64,000 nucleotides of DNA from Aspidapion aeneum (GCA_963576565.1 OY755044.1:95246752-95310751), one strand, 5' to 3'; counted from the stretch's first letter, positions 21,659 through 32,679 are shown. Notes: a model not told the origin generated them from the letters alone. Numbers and translations are program-made.

Positions 21659-21661
<3 letters not shown>
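21010..21661. mobile_element. Foldback MITE, mariner-like ends
   Basis: CAGTGTGTCCACGTAAGTTGG at the left end is inverted at the right end. The two ~270-bp arms (to about 21290 and from about 21385) are nearly identical, with a short unique centre. Flanking TA-rich sequence fits TA insertion, though the right border is blurred by the microsatellite. Confidence 0.75.

Positions 21662-21741
<80 letters not shown>
21662..21741. repeat. (TA)n microsatellite
   Basis: About 80 bp of uninterrupted TA between two foldback MITEs. Confidence 0.95.
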
Positions 21742-21745
<4 letters not shown>

Positions 21746-22292
21746 GAATTTTTCACGTCACTGGTGGTCCAGCTGATTTTTGTAAACAAAAGTTAGATAT
21801 GATATGAACAACGGAACAACTAATATTTTTTAAATTTTTTGAAAAGGAAGGCAATTTTCTTACTGTTTTCTAGTACATTCTTATAAAATATAATTTTCTA
21901 GACGTATTGTCGTTATTTTTTTTAGCCCGCTTTATTTTTTATTACACAAAACTTAAATTACAAGTCAAACTGAATGTAATCGTTTAGTATCAAAGGTGAA
22001 CCAAGGACTTGGGAAGTAAAGAAAGATGTAAGTCAGCGGATTATTTTTGAAGCTGAAACGAACACATTATTTTCTTCGAATTTTAATTTTTGTGTAAAGA
22101 GAAATAAAGCGGGCTAAAAAAATAACGACTGGTATGTCTAAAAAATATTATTTTATAAGAATATACTAAAAAATAGTAGGAAAACTGCGTTAGTTTTCAA
22201 AAAATTCAAAAAATATTAGTTGTTCATATCATATCTAACTTTTGTTTACATAAATCAGCTGGACCACCAGTGACGTGAAAAGTCGACATATA
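21742..22292. mobile_element. Foldback MITE, 550 bp
   Basis: TTTTTCACGTCACTGGTGG at the left is inverted near the right end as CCACCAGTGACGTGAAAAG. The inner halves also mirror, with TATGATATGAAC and a TTAGCCCGCTTTATTT tract, with small differences. No coding capacity. Confidence 0.75.
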
Positions 22293-22299
22293 TTTATAA

Positions 22300-22935
22300 G
22301 ATCCGAACACCGGTCTATTCTATCCACCGTGCCCAAAAAGAACAAAATCATATGGCGGTCGGCAGACGCCATTTTGTCACATGATGTCGGCTTTAAGGCA
22401 TACCTAAATTTCAGGCGATTTTAATGAAATGCCCTTATAACCCATTGCAAATGTCCTCTAATTTACTGTAATTACTTTGTAGTCCTCCCTGTTCGCACCC
22501 ATCTCTTATCCTGTTATTCCCCCCACTCTCTGATAAAACCATATTCGAATAATTTTATCAAATATAGGGCGATTTCAAAAATTCTTTCTGTACACGCTTT
22601 AAAACTTTTTTCCAAACACCATTTTACTAGTTACCCCCTCCCTCTCCCTCCATCATCCCACCCTCCTTATTAGTAATAGTTGTAGCTATAACTTGTGCAA
22701 ACATAGAGCCATTTAAAAAATTCCTTCTGCACACGCTTTAAAAAATTTTTCAACACCATTTTACTACATCCCTCTTCCCTCTCTCCTCCCCCACCTTCAC
22801 TTAATGGACGGTAACACATAATTTCGTAAGTGCGCGTTGGGCATCAAAACTAAAAGTTGAAGCATGTCGTACATTATAGGTATACCTATCAATTTTGTAC
22901 ACAACTGCGACTGGTAGTTACAACTAGATTTATCA
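22300..22935. repeat. Interspersed repeat shared with 33690-34640
   Basis: Shared landmarks are TCACATGATGT.GGCTTTAAGG, TTTGTAGTCCTCCCTG, ATTAGTAATAGTTGTAGCTA and GCATGTCGTACATTATAGG. There is an internal degenerate unit of about 120 bp, repeated twice here and three times in the other copy. Confidence 0.7.
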
Positions 22936-22939
22936 GTTT

Positions 22940-24067
22940 GGTGTTTTTTTATTTAAAAATGTTTTTATTAGTTTTAAAATCAAAATAAAATATAAAAACA
23001 AATATTGATTTCAAAAGATTATAACGGGATAAAAATATAAAAAGGTCAGATTTTACCAAATATTGTGAAAAACAGAAAAAAAAAGATAAAAATTAAAAAA
23101 AACTAAACAACTACAACAACTACACAAAATTTTAGGTTATGTAAAAAAATTATTTATATAGACAATAGACAACTTTATTAATCTTTTCTGCTACAATAAT
23201 GTAGATAAGATACGTCAAATACAAAAAATATAACATTAAGTGTAAATAATAATAGTGTAAATATTTAAAAAAATAAAAACGAAAACACATTTACAAAATT
23301 TGTATATATATATGTATATAAATATTGAGAACAAAAATTTACCTTCTGCCCAACATGTAGTTTTCAAATTCAATTAAACTATAAAAAGTTTCTTTTAATA
23401 AAAGATTTTTGATTTCTTTTTTGAATCTTGGCAGCGACGTAGTTTGTTTGATTTTGTTTGGCAACAAGTTAAAGAATTTGCATCCAAGATAATGAGTAAT
23501 TTTTTTTATATACTCATGGTTGTGTTTATGGATGCTGAAGTGGTTACGACTTCTAGTTGGATAGTTGTGATAAGAACTATTTAATGTAAAAATATTTTGG
23601 TGTTGAGAAATGAAAATGAGTAGTTTATATATGTAAATACTTGTTATTGTCATAATTTTATTATCCTTAAATGCAGAGCGACAAGTACCGTTGTAAGGTA
23701 TATTGAAAATTAATCTTATAAGTCTCTTTTGACCTACCAATACTCTTTCCACATCCTGAGCACTACCCCATACTGCCACACCATAGGAAAGAGCCGAGTA
23801 TGCATTAGCATAATACATAGTAATGAGGTTTTTTATACTGAGAGAGTTTTTAAGTGACTTAACCATGAAGTAGCATGTATTAAGTTTTGAGCATACACTA
23901 CTTATGTGTAAACTCCACTCGAAATGAGTATCGACAATAGTTCCCAAAAATTTTGAGCTATCGCTAACTGGCAAAGGGATGTCATTAAAGATTATATTGA
24001 GGTCGGTAGGTTTACGGGACTTTGTTCTAAATTCCATAAAGACAGTTTTAGAGAAATTTATAATCAA
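22940..24067 (-). pseudogene. CR1-like LINE 3' part (RT C-terminus and 3' UTR)
   Basis: The minus-strand frame from 24067 to 23339 (242 codons) reads INFSKTVFMEFRT, FNDIPLPVSDSSKFLGTIVD, ALSYGVAVWGSA, VGQKRLIRLIFN and ends ..FYSLIEFENYMLGRR. This is the thumb and C-terminal region of CR1/L2-type RTs. It is open, but the element is 5' truncated before the catalytic motif. The AT-rich 22940-23338 part looks like its 3' UTR. Confidence 0.75.
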
Positions 24068-24486
24068 AATTATAAAAGTTCGTAGACCTTTTCTTGCCTA
24101 AGACCTTTATATTTAACTTTTTTTCAAAAACATTATTCACCCCTAAAAGTTCACCCTAATTTAGCTTAATAAATCGGGTCAAGTCTAATTTATTTTTTCC
24201 GTTGACTGTATTAGCTTACATCATCAACAATTCCTTGAAATTTTCGATATTTCCAGACCAGCTTAAGCTTGCACTAATCAAGCCTTTGCACAAAAAAAGG
24301 TACAACAACCGATTGGAATAATTTCAGAGCTATAAATTTGTCACTAAGCTTTTCGAAAATTTTCAAAATTGTAATTAGTAACAGAATGGTGTCATTTATA
24401 AATAAGTCTAACTTATTTCCAAAAACACAACTTCTACAGCAATTTTTCAGTTCGTAAATGCCATCGTAAATCAACTTGAACAAAAA

Positions 24487-24970
24487 AATATCGCACTTGG
24501 TTCATTTCTCGATCTAATTAAAGCCTACGACTGCCTTGATCATGAAATTTTGTTAACAAGACTGCTAAAATATGGCATTTGTGGACCGACACATAAACTT
24601 CTTCGATCATACCTTACAAATCGATCATAAAAAGTACTACTGGAACAAGACCAAACCACAGTAAAATGAAACATACAGACAATATGCATCCCACAAAGAT
24701 CAATAATTGCCCCATTTATTTTTATAATTTTCGTTAATGATCTCGATCTCGTGGCAGAAGACTTCATACTAGGAAAATTTGCGATACAAACACACTAACA
24801 GCAGGACCTGACTTAGACACAACATTAGACAGAGGCAACCAAGCTTTCAAATTAGTAAATAACTGGCGGGAACCAAGCAATCAAAAATCGTATAAGAAGG
24901 TGAGATTAGCCGTCAAGATACAATATCAGACCCTCAAAAGAAACTAAATTTCTAGGTGTTCACATTGTTG
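24487..24970 (+). pseudogene. CR1-like LINE RT fragment, opposite strand
   Basis: Plus-strand pieces read LDLIKAYDCLDHEILL, KYGICGPTHKLLRSYLTNRS, PQRSIIAPFIFIIFVNDLD and FADTNTLTA (with a frameshift), the palm motifs of CR1/L2-type RTs; the catalytic YADD is degraded. Stops are present. It faces away from the 23339-24067 fragment and supplies the RT part which that one lacks. Confidence 0.65.
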
Positions 24971-25120
24971 AATTTTTGAATTGAGAATATCATATACAAA
25001 ATTCAAACAAGTTTCATGGCTAATCGGGCAAAAAGGAGTTTTTTGTTTCCCTTATATTTTTCCGTGGGTAGCTTGAAAGCTTAACCTCACGGGGGTCCAA
25101 GATCTAATGGACACCTAATA

Positions 25121-25168
25121 AGTGTTGACAGTTAACCGTTTCGTCCTTATGGGACTCCTCAGAACACT
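25121..25168 (-). ncRNA. Hammerhead ribozyme, type I, canonical core
   Basis: Minus strand 5'-3': AGUGUU, CUGAGGA, GUCCCAUAAGGAC, GAAA, CGGUUAACUG, UC, AACACU. Stem I AGUGUU/AACACU pairs over 6 bp; stem II GUCC/GGAC pairs over 4 bp; stem III is A-CGG-UUAA-CUG-U with one wobble. All invariant core bases are present, and cleavage is predicted after the C complementary to 25127. It is in the sense orientation of TMEM94. Confidence 0.85.
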
Positions 25169-25599
25169 GCTGGTCAAGTGACAAATCTTGCGAAGTTAAT
25201 CAGACGGTTTTGTCTCTAATTAAATCACACATCTACCGAAATACGAGAGAAACAAAAAACCAAAAGCAGGGAAAAACACTGCTATACAATATCGATCAAT
25301 GAAAAGATCGAATGCAAATAAAAGAAAACAACTATAGTCCGTGACCTACGACAGCTCTTTGTCTTTTCAGGCCGGATCAACGCATTTTTACCCGTCATCA
25401 AGACAGTGAGCGTCAATCAACGGAATTTTTAAGCCAAATAATACTAACAAACGTGAAATTTCATACCCGTGAATTTAAAAATCAAACAAGTTTCATGGCT
25501 AATCGGGCAAAAAGGAGTTTTTTGTTTCCCTTATATTTTTCCGTGGGTAGCTTGAAAGCTTAACCTCACGGGGGTCCAAGATCTAATGGACACCTAATA

Positions 25600-25647
25600 A
25601 GTGTTGACAGTTAACCGTTTCGTCCTTATGGGACTCCTCAGAACACT
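25600..25647 (-). ncRNA. Hammerhead ribozyme, type I, canonical core (second monomer)
   Basis: Same sequence as the 25121-25168 ribozyme, 479 nt away in direct orientation. Cleavage at both would release a ~479-nt linear monomer. Confidence 0.85.
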
Positions 25648-26215
25648 GCTGGTCAAGTGACAAATCTTGCGAAGTTAATCAGACGGTTTTGTCTCTAATT
25701 AAATGTAATTAGTTAGCGAAGTATAGCAAGCGGCGCCATCTACCGAGATACGAGAGAAACAGCAACTTATTAGGTGTCCATTAGATCTTGGACCCCCGTG
25801 AGGTTAAGCTTTCACGCTACTCACGGAAAAATATAAGGGAAACAAAAAACTCCTTTTTGCCCGATTAGCCATGAAACTTGTTTGATTTTTAAATTCACGG
25901 GTATGAAATTTCACGTTTGTATCATATACAAAGTTTGCAATAAGCTGAATAGCATAACTTATGGCTTAAGAATTCCATCACAAGATACTAATGAGTCATG
26001 TTTAAGAAATGTACACTTTGCTAACTGAATCGCAAATAAGATACGTCAAAATTATCTGGGGCAAAAATTCTGACATGAACAATATGTTAACAGTTCAAAA
26101 GCGCACAATCAGAATTATAATAATAGTTGTCGAGGGGTTTTTAAAAAGATGAATAATATGACAGTTATTGCGATCTACATTTTTGAACTCCTAATGTTCT
26201 TATACAAAAATATTA

Positions 26216-26470
26216 AGGCGGCAGGGTAGTCCAGTGGTCTGGTCGTCGGCTTCACATGCAGAAGGTACCAGGTTCGCGTCTAGAACAACGACGGAAAAAG
26301 AAAACTCGCCGCTCTGCCGCCGACTTCCTTTTCAGCGTTCAACAGCCGCCATCGAAATGGTGTGCCATGCACATGCACACCCAAACAGAAGTTGAACTTG
26401 TACATTGAGGAAATATGCAGGTGTGCTCCAGGAGCTAATACCCGAGGAGCCAGGATTAATAACCCAGGAG
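26216..26470 (+). mobile_element. tRNA-derived SINE
   Basis: The head has a pol III A box (TAGTCCAGTGG, 26228-26238) and B box (GGTTCGCGTCT, 26271-26281) at tRNA-like spacing, with no tRNA cloverleaf intact. It is GC-richer than the surroundings and followed by a non-tRNA body. The 3' limit is uncertain because the next LINE starts close by. Confidence 0.6.
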
Positions 26471-26479
26471 CCTGCTACA

Positions 26480-27915
26480 GTTAGAACCAGGATGGCGCCA
26501 GCAAAAATCTCCTAAAAGTTAACTCACGACGGCGGATCCAATACGGATCAATAGTCTGGTGGCCGGCAGTGGAAAAAACGACCACATCCCTAAAACTCAG
26601 AAGCCTACAGGGGCTGATGTGTAGAGGGATAACCGGAGCTATGAGAACTACCCCGATCCTGGCCCTAGAGACAATTCTGGGACTACCATCGCTACCAACT
26701 TGGATCAAGAGGGAGGCGATGGGGACCTACCTACGTCTAAGGGACACGGGTCAGTGGAGAGGAAGAGGGGAAACAGCTGGTCATCTAGCTATAGAAGAGC
26801 TGACAATTAGAGAAATCCCCCTCACGTCAATGACGGTCAGTAGAGCACACGCACCTTGGAGGCTCGAGAAGAGGTACAAAATCCACATCCCAGACAGGGA
26901 AGCGTGGCAGAGAGACGAAATGATGTTTGAGGAGAGCGCTTTAGTTTGCTACACTGATGGATCCAAACTATCAGAGAGGCAAACCACAGGAGCGGGAGTA
27001 TACGTGGAAAAACTAGAAGTTCAGAAGAGCTACTCGCTCGGTGAGCAGGCTACTGTTTTTTAAGCAGAAGTCTACGCCATAATAATGGCGGCAACCCTAG
27101 AAGAGGTTCGGAACAGCGAAGAGGAGCTTATATATATATATATGCTCTGACAGTCAAGCCACCCTGAAGGCGCTAAACGCACCCAAGATTGCTGACGGCT
27201 TGGTGGAAGAATGCGCAGAGGCGCTGGAGACCCTAAGCGATGGCAAACGGGTGACGCTGGTTTGGGTTCCGGGACATACGGGGGTACCAGGCAACGAGAA
27301 GGCGGACGAACTCGCACGACTCGGGGCAGGAACCGCCTATGTAGGACCGGAGCCACTTTTGGGCGTGACAAAAAGACAAGTGCAAAGCGGACTCAACAAA
27401 TGGGCCCAGGACGCGCTATTGAACTCCTGGGAAACAGGAACGGGTTGCAGACAGACCAGAGAATTCGTAGACCGTCCAAAAGCGACCAGAATTAGATGGA
27501 TGCTGGGACGGACACGAAAAGACCTCGGACTGCTGATAGGTACTCTAACCGGACATAACCGGTTGAGGAAGCACATGACACGTATAGGAGTCGAGAATGA
27601 CCCTACCTGCCCAGCCTGTGGGCAGGAAGAAGGGACATCAAGACACCTCGTGGCAGAATGCGAGGCCTACGCAAGGGTGAGACAACAGGCACTCGGAGCG
27701 CCAACTCTGAGCGAGGAAGAACTGCACATGCTCAAATGGGCAGACTTACTGGACTTTGTAAAGAGAACAGGAAGGCCCAATGAGTTACCCGACCATCAAA
27801 GGGAAGTGCAGAGAGTGGGTTAAGGGATAGACTTGGGGCATGGCAAAAAGGGCCTACTCTGGCCTACTTGTCAGACCTGCGGGTCAACCCCCCCCCACTA
27901 CTACTACTACTACTA
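26480..27915 (+). pseudogene. R1/I-type LINE 3' half with RNase H
   Basis: GC-rich plus-strand frames: RRYGS-type thumb region (LQGLMCRGITGAMRTTP), then RNase H with CYTDGSKL, a stop at 27061, CSDSQATLKAL and NEKADELARLG, followed by LIGTLTGHNRLRKH and CCHC CPACGQEEGTSRHLVAEC. A TA microsatellite (27128-27145) has shifted the frame inside RNase H. The 3' end has a run of CTA repeats (27896-27915). Confidence 0.8.
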
Positions 27916-27929
27916 ACTCACGACGACCA

Positions 27930-28490
27930 CGACTGTTGTACTGAAAAGGAAAAAAGTCTAACCAAGTTCTGCTGGGATGATAGCGATGTTAGATAGATGC
28001 CAGTCTATCATGTAGCAGGACCACCTTTCGGAATGGGTGTAAAAGCGTGGGTCCATTGTGTATGCTTGCTACTCAGTATAAAGATCCCTGGCTTCGACAA
28101 GAGGCGTCAAGCTAAATTAAGGTCTCTTAGAGAAAGAAAAACTTACATCATAAGCAGCACGTGCATCAGTTTGGTATATGTTGTACGGAGAAATCGGGGT
28201 TTGCACCGTGTGCCTAGTCGCTAGCAAGAAAAAAATCATAATGACAACACTAGGTCAATACATTGCGAGATACCAATACAGTGCCTATCATTAACTGAAT
28301 CAGGACCCTATTATAGTTGCATAACTTTTTACAATAAACAACCCGGAAATATTTAAGAAATCAAAAAATTAAATCAATTAAAAAAAAAGGTCAAAGAAAT
28401 ATTAGTTAAGATTGAACCTTGTACAATAAATGAGTTCTTAGATTATAGGGTATAAATAGTATTACATTATATACAACATACATTTCTTTC
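27930..28490. other. Intron, no recognised feature
   Basis: Includes a 75-codon plus-strand frame (27997-28224) that I do not recognise and that has no features of a real gene; the first part may be LINE 3' UTR. Confidence 0.4.
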
Positions 28491-28494
28491 TTTG

Positions 28495-28690
28495 TTTGAA
28501 ACTCGTAGACAATAATTGTGTAGAAATAAAATTTCTACTAACCGAAACGTCGTGTTTTAAAATAAATAAAGACAATGGAAGTGTAAACAGTTTACACTCG
28601 ATAACGGTTAGAGATACTTACTAACCGAAACGTCGTGTTTTAAAATAAATAAAGACAATGGAAGTCCGAAATTTTATTTCTATACATTTG
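28495..28690 (+). mobile_element. PLE terminal fragments, direct plus inverted
   Basis: Two direct copies of the 3' tail found at 2191-2275 (CTAACCGAAACGTCGTG, AAGACAATGGAAGT). The left one is preceded by the inverse complement of the sequence found just after the tail at 2265-2300 (CTCGTAGACAAT.ATTGTGTAG). Each tail has a decayed hammerhead core (TCGATAA before the stem). This is a typical PLE terminal jumble. Confidence 0.65.
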
Positions 28691-28780
28691 TTTTTTGAAT
28701 TATGACGTGATTTCATTTCATGTTTTACTGTATTGTAACCATTATTTGAAATAAAAAATTATTCTATTCTATTCAATTAA
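28691..28780 (+). repeat. LINE-like 3' tail
   Basis: Ends in ATTATTCTATTCTATTC, a short pentamer run like CR1/Jockey 3' tails; no coding part. Confidence 0.4.
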
Positions 28781-28789
28781 TAAACTTAC

Positions 28790-29057
28790 CCTATTACTCA
28801 TATCAAAATTTATAGGAGCGCTTTGCTCAGTGCTGTCAGTCAAGCAACTTAACGATTGCCAATCGTGAGTGGTGTGCGTACTTTCAGCATGAGCTGGAAT
28901 GCTCTCGTTGCTAAAGTTTTCACCTTGCTGCTGGTGCTCACTTTGTCTGCGTTTAATGTGAAATTTCTCCACCTCTGGCTCAAATTTTACAGTCGAGTGG
29001 TCCAAATTTATTGCACTAGGAGCAGAAAAACTCATTGTTCTTGATGATTCCAAATGG
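28790..29057 (-). CDS. TMEM94: TMEM94-like exon (variable cytoplasmic linker)
   Basis: Acceptor CTTTTAG lies at 29058-29059 and donor GTAAGT starts at 28789. It begins with one base completing a Ser codon (SHLESSRTMSFSAPS...) and ends in phase 0 at MSNR. The sequence is Ser-, His- and Gln-rich (KRRQSEHQQQGE, AHAESTHTTHDWQ) and poorly conserved, as is the matching linker in vertebrate TMEM94, which ends SNR just before AKLPRGI. Confidence 0.85.
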
Positions 29058-29129
29058 CTAAAAGTATTATTAATTTAGTGTTGATTGGTTGGAAGGGGTC
29101 AAGTGAAATAAGATATCTTTTTCTTTCTA

Positions 29130-29458
29130 ACAAGGAGCTGTCGTAGGTTTGTTTTTATTTATAATCGATCTTTTCATTGATCGATATGTATTGAAGTTTA
29201 TTTTCGCCTGATTTTGTTCTAGTTTCTCTCGTACTTCTTCTTGCGAGAGTTTTCTCACTATTTGCATAGGATTAGAGACAAAACCGTCTAATTAACTTCG
29301 CAAGGTGTCACATTGACCAAGCAGTGTTCTGAGAAGTCCCATAAAGACGAAACAGTGAACTGTCAACACTTATTAGGTGCCCATTAGATCTTGGACCCCC
29401 GTAAGGTTAAGCTTTCAAGCTAACCACGGAAAAATATGAGACAAACAAAAACTCCTTT
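29130..29458 (+). mobile_element. Retrozyme-like repeat, reverse copy, split by N1
   Basis: A reverse-oriented member of the 24985 family. It is interrupted after AAAAACTCCTTT by the N1 transposon (29459-31476) and resumes at 31477 with TTTTACCCGATTAGCCACG to about 31545. The order of events is clear: the retrozyme-like copy came first and N1 later. Confidence 0.75.
29323..29370 (+). ncRNA. Hammerhead motif with one core change
   Basis: AGTGTT-CTGAGAA-GTCCCATAAAGAC-GAAA-CAGTGAACTG-TC-AACACT. Stem I is intact and stem III pairs CAG/CTG. The invariant G8 of CUGANGA is A, so activity is probably lost. Confidence 0.6.
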
Positions 29459-31476
29459 CCCAAGTAACATTTCTTTATTTATAGCAGAAGCTAAAAGGTT
29501 GCCAGCGCCTTTCCTTAAAATCATTAGTTTCAATGTTTGGTCGCTAGCACGTTCCCATTACCCTTATATACCCCTTAGACCTATGTATTAAACTCACTAT
29601 AAAACCATAAGAAATAAACTCCAGCTTCGCCCTCTAGCGGTTCCACCAGTATAGAACCTTTTAGAGCCTAAAACTATTATGCCAAGTTCTAAAAGCAACT
29701 CAGAAACGTCCTCTATCCTATTATAAAACTAGATTTGGTAATTTGGTATCCTGGCGATTCTGTTGAATACCATAATACCTTTAGAGTAAAGAAGTTTTCC
29801 TATAAAAGCTATGGCGATATTTTAGATTCACAATGGCTATATAAAATAATTTAGGTCACAAAAATGTCAGAGCCCAAAATTATTTTATCACATAAAAATA
29901 TACCGAGTTTGTTGTTTTGTTGATGATCAAATTGCCTGCCAGATTTATTTTTCTGATAAAATCGTATCTGAAAAGCTCTCAAAACAAGCGCGCCAGCTCA
30001 AGATTGCTTTTTAATAGTTTTTTGATTACAAAATAACAAATATTTAAAATTAAAAAAAAATCATTTACACTATTCACCATTAAAAAAGTCTGTTTGGTTT
30101 ACATAAATCAAAATTAAAGTAAAATTATTGTTAAAAAACACTGCTAAAATGACTAGATAAATATTTTCTCTTTACAATATTTTTTAAATAAATTTATATA
30201 CGCCATTATGGTTTTATAGAGGTCACTTGGTTTTATTTGTTACTGTATCGCAACAACGATTTTTGAGTGCCCTTATGAAACCAACAAAAAATAACAATGT
30301 AAACATAGTCAACATAACCTCACTTAAATTTTTTTTTAAAGTGTTTAAAAGCGTATAATTCAACACTTTTAAATGTTTTTTATCGTGCAATTTCGACACA
30401 ATCGAGAGGGCCAGTGCAATGATATTCGTTGTGCCTGCAGGTTGGAGGGCAACCTCTTATATTGGACGTCTAAACAGGCCTTATCTAGGCCTGGGTGTCC
30501 TACCCAGGAGGACGGAAACTCAACAATTATTAATTATTGGGCTTTAAATAATCAATTCGCCGTCGTGGTGTAGTGGTAGCAATGTTTGTTTCCCACACCA
30601 GCGGCCGGGTTCGATTCCTAGCTAGGTACTTGGTTGTTTGTGTTTGTTTAAATACTGCTTTATCCTTGCTTAAACTTTGCGAAACTGGGCGATTGATCCT
30701 AATTGTGGAAAGTCCCAGTATAAATAAAAAAAAATAATAGTAATCAATCTTACACTAGGTAGGTACCAATCTGTACCTAGGTATATCTATTATTTTTACA
30801 AGAAATACCTAAAAAAATAAAACACGTAACTTACTTCTGTTAGAACCCTTAAGGAAACAAGGTTTTATATGGCCGCCTATTTAAATAATATTTAATATAC
30901 AGCTAAGGGTAACTATAAATACAAAAGAATTAAGTTTACCTTTAAGCCTTCCAATAAAACCTTTTTAAAATGCCTAAAAGTAATGGCAAAAACCAAAAGT
31001 CTAGAGTTTATATTTACCACTCTCAAAAACCTTAAGGAAACTAGGTTCTATATGGCCACCTATCTAATCATATTTACTTTTAAACTACTGGTAACTATAA
31101 AAACAAAAGGATATAAGATAACCTTTTAGCTCTATTATAAAACACTTTTGTGATGACCTAAAGTAATGAAAAAAACTAAATGACCAAAGTTTATATTTAT
31201 TTATTTTTAAAAACTTTAGGTAAAATGGTTTTATAAGACCATCTTTATAAATCAGAAATCAATAAAACCAAAAGTATCTAAAAGGAATAGAAGGAATATC
31301 AATTTCATTATGCTCCCTTTATAAATCACTTTTTGGTTGTATAACACCCCTTTAGGTAATTGGCAATATAAATTACCTTTATGTAGCCAAATTGATCCTA
31401 AAACCCATAACAGCACCCTCTAAATAACCTAGGAACCAAATTAATAAAACCTTGAGTGGTAATAATGTTACTTGGG
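29459..31476. mobile_element. TIR DNA transposon family 'N1', copy 2
   Basis: Same ends (CCCAAGTAACATT / AATGTTACTTGGG) and same interior as 3151-5101, highly similar throughout with small indels. It lacks the 65-bp hairpin of copy 1 but carries a SINE a few bases from that site. No transposase frame. Confidence 0.85.
30557..30740 (+). mobile_element. tRNA-derived SINE with 8-bp target duplication
   Basis: A box TGGTGTAGTGGTAGC (30566-30580) and B box GGTTCGATTCC (30608-30618), then a body ending in an A-rich tail. TAATCAAT is duplicated at 30549-30556 and 30741-30748. N1 copy 1 has the empty site (one TAATCAAT at about 4287-4294). Confidence 0.88.
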
Positions 31477-31549
31477 ATTTTACCCGATTAGCCACGAAAC
31501 TTGTTTGATTTTTAAATTTACGGGTAGTAAATTTCACGTTTCTTTTTCT

Positions 31550-31710
31550 TTCTACGCCGATGTTTTCTAGAGAACATTCAGCGGGAGTTTGGCCACCAAG
31601 TATGTCAAAATTTGAAGAAATGGGCAAAAGTTAATGAACAGTTGTCAAGTGCCATGATGATGGCCCAATAAAGGGAAGAAACGTCGGCGTAGAAAGAAAA
31701 AGATTTAGCT
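31550..31710 (+). mobile_element. PLE-like terminal fragment with inverted ends
   Basis: The left end (TTTCTTTTTCTTTCTACGCCGATG) is the inverse of the right end, where CGTCGGCGTAGAAAGAAAAAG occurs around 31682-31702. A decayed hammerhead-like core precedes the right end. The same end recurs at about 32315-32340. Confidence 0.5.
31650..31692 (+). ncRNA. Decayed PLE hammerhead-like motif
   Basis: ATGATGA, then GGCCCAATAAAGGG, then AAGAAACGTC. It has the order and stem II of a PLE hammerhead, but the first core base is A instead of C and two extra A's precede GAAA. Confidence 0.4.
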
Positions 31711-31714
31711 GACA

Positions 31715-32262
31715 CATATACTATACTATAGTAGTGTGAGCTATGGTGATCCTAATTTTTTCGAGAAAAAAAGAGTTGCTCCGATTTCAAAAATTTTGAT
31801 ATATCTTTGCGTTTCTGGTGGTTTTGAAACTTTTTTGTCGCGCCGTCTGTCTGTCTGTAACGACCAACGCGCATAACTCAAAAACCGCTTGCCCGATTTC
31901 AATGAAGTTTGGTACCTAGGCTGGGTCTTGGGCCGAGATGGTCCCATTTAAAAATGAACACAGGCCAAATAAAAGGGTGGGGGTAAATTTCAAAAATTAG
32001 AGTTTACAGAAAAATATGGCATGTGTGATATCAAACGAAAGGTAAATTATTATTATTCCGGACTTAAACAAAACAGATTTTAGTTTTTGTTTTTTTTAAG
32101 AGTGGGGGTAGATTTTAAAAATTTGAGTTTAATTTAAAACATGGCTTGTGTGGTATCAAACGAAAGGTAATTTAGTCTGGAGTTAAATAAGATATATTTC
32201 AGTTTTTAATTATATTAGCGCACACGTATACTATAACTATAGTACCTATTGTGAGCTAAGGA
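31715..32262. mobile_element. TIR family 'T1' copy A
   Basis: Bounded by TAGTGTGAGCTATGGTGATCC at the left and GTACCTATTGTGAGCTAAGG at the right. The interior has two ~115-bp units with GGGTGGGGGTAGA.TT and GTGTG.TATCAAACGAAAGGTAA. Other copies are at 36150-36862 and 61880-63777. Confidence 0.75.
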
Positions 32263-32269
32263 GCCCATA

Positions 32270-32675
32270 TATTGGCAGAGTATTCTTTATTAACTTGACC
32301 GAACCGAAACGTCGGCGTAAAAAGAAAAAGATTTCTTGTTTAACTTGACCCCTTCAAACCAATCAACACTAAACTAAGTAAACTGGGTCGACAAAACGTC
32401 ACTTTGACTATTTTTAATACCCATAAATTTTTTTATAACAATTAATTGCTAATTAGACAATATATTTTGAAAATATTAATATTTAACAAATCTGGAGGTC
32501 TCCTAACCTATAATTACAAAAACTTTAAAAACTCGCATTCTACAGGGAGTAATTTTTAACCTTCCTAACCCGCGCAGCAATGACTAGAGAAGGTATCTTT
32601 TTCGACGAAATTTTTTTTCAGATAACGCCGAAAATGTGTTTTTTGGGTGTATTTTGACCTGACTAATCTCTAGTA
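32270..32675. other. Intron, fragmentary repeats
   Basis: Contains a PLE-like end (GAAACGTCGGCGTAAAAAG at about 32316) and CTTGACCCCTTC.AACCAATCAACACTAAA, which recurs inverted at about 29070-29105; otherwise unassigned. Confidence 0.4.
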
Positions 32676-32679
32676 TTTT

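Larger units (their letters stand above)
24985..25925 (-). mobile_element. Hammerhead retrozyme-like repeat, tandem dimer plus inverted piece
   Basis: Two direct copies (about 24990-25450 and 25450-25750) share CAAGTTTCATGGCTAATCGG, CTCACGGGGGTCCAAGATC and the ribozyme block. Corresponding ribozyme positions are 479 nt apart. A partial copy in reverse orientation (25770-25925) closes the right side with the mirrored CACGGGTATGAAATTTCACG end. No protein coding. This matches the build of animal retrozymes and PLE pseudo-LTRs. Confidence 0.75.

Noticed and set aside
26216..26290. tRNA gene
   Set aside because: Same reasoning as the other SINE head: pol III boxes only, no closed cloverleaf.
30557..30630. 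tRNA gene
   Set aside because: A and B boxes are present, but the acceptor stem does not close, and the unit has an unrelated body, A-rich tail and target duplication; it is a SINE.
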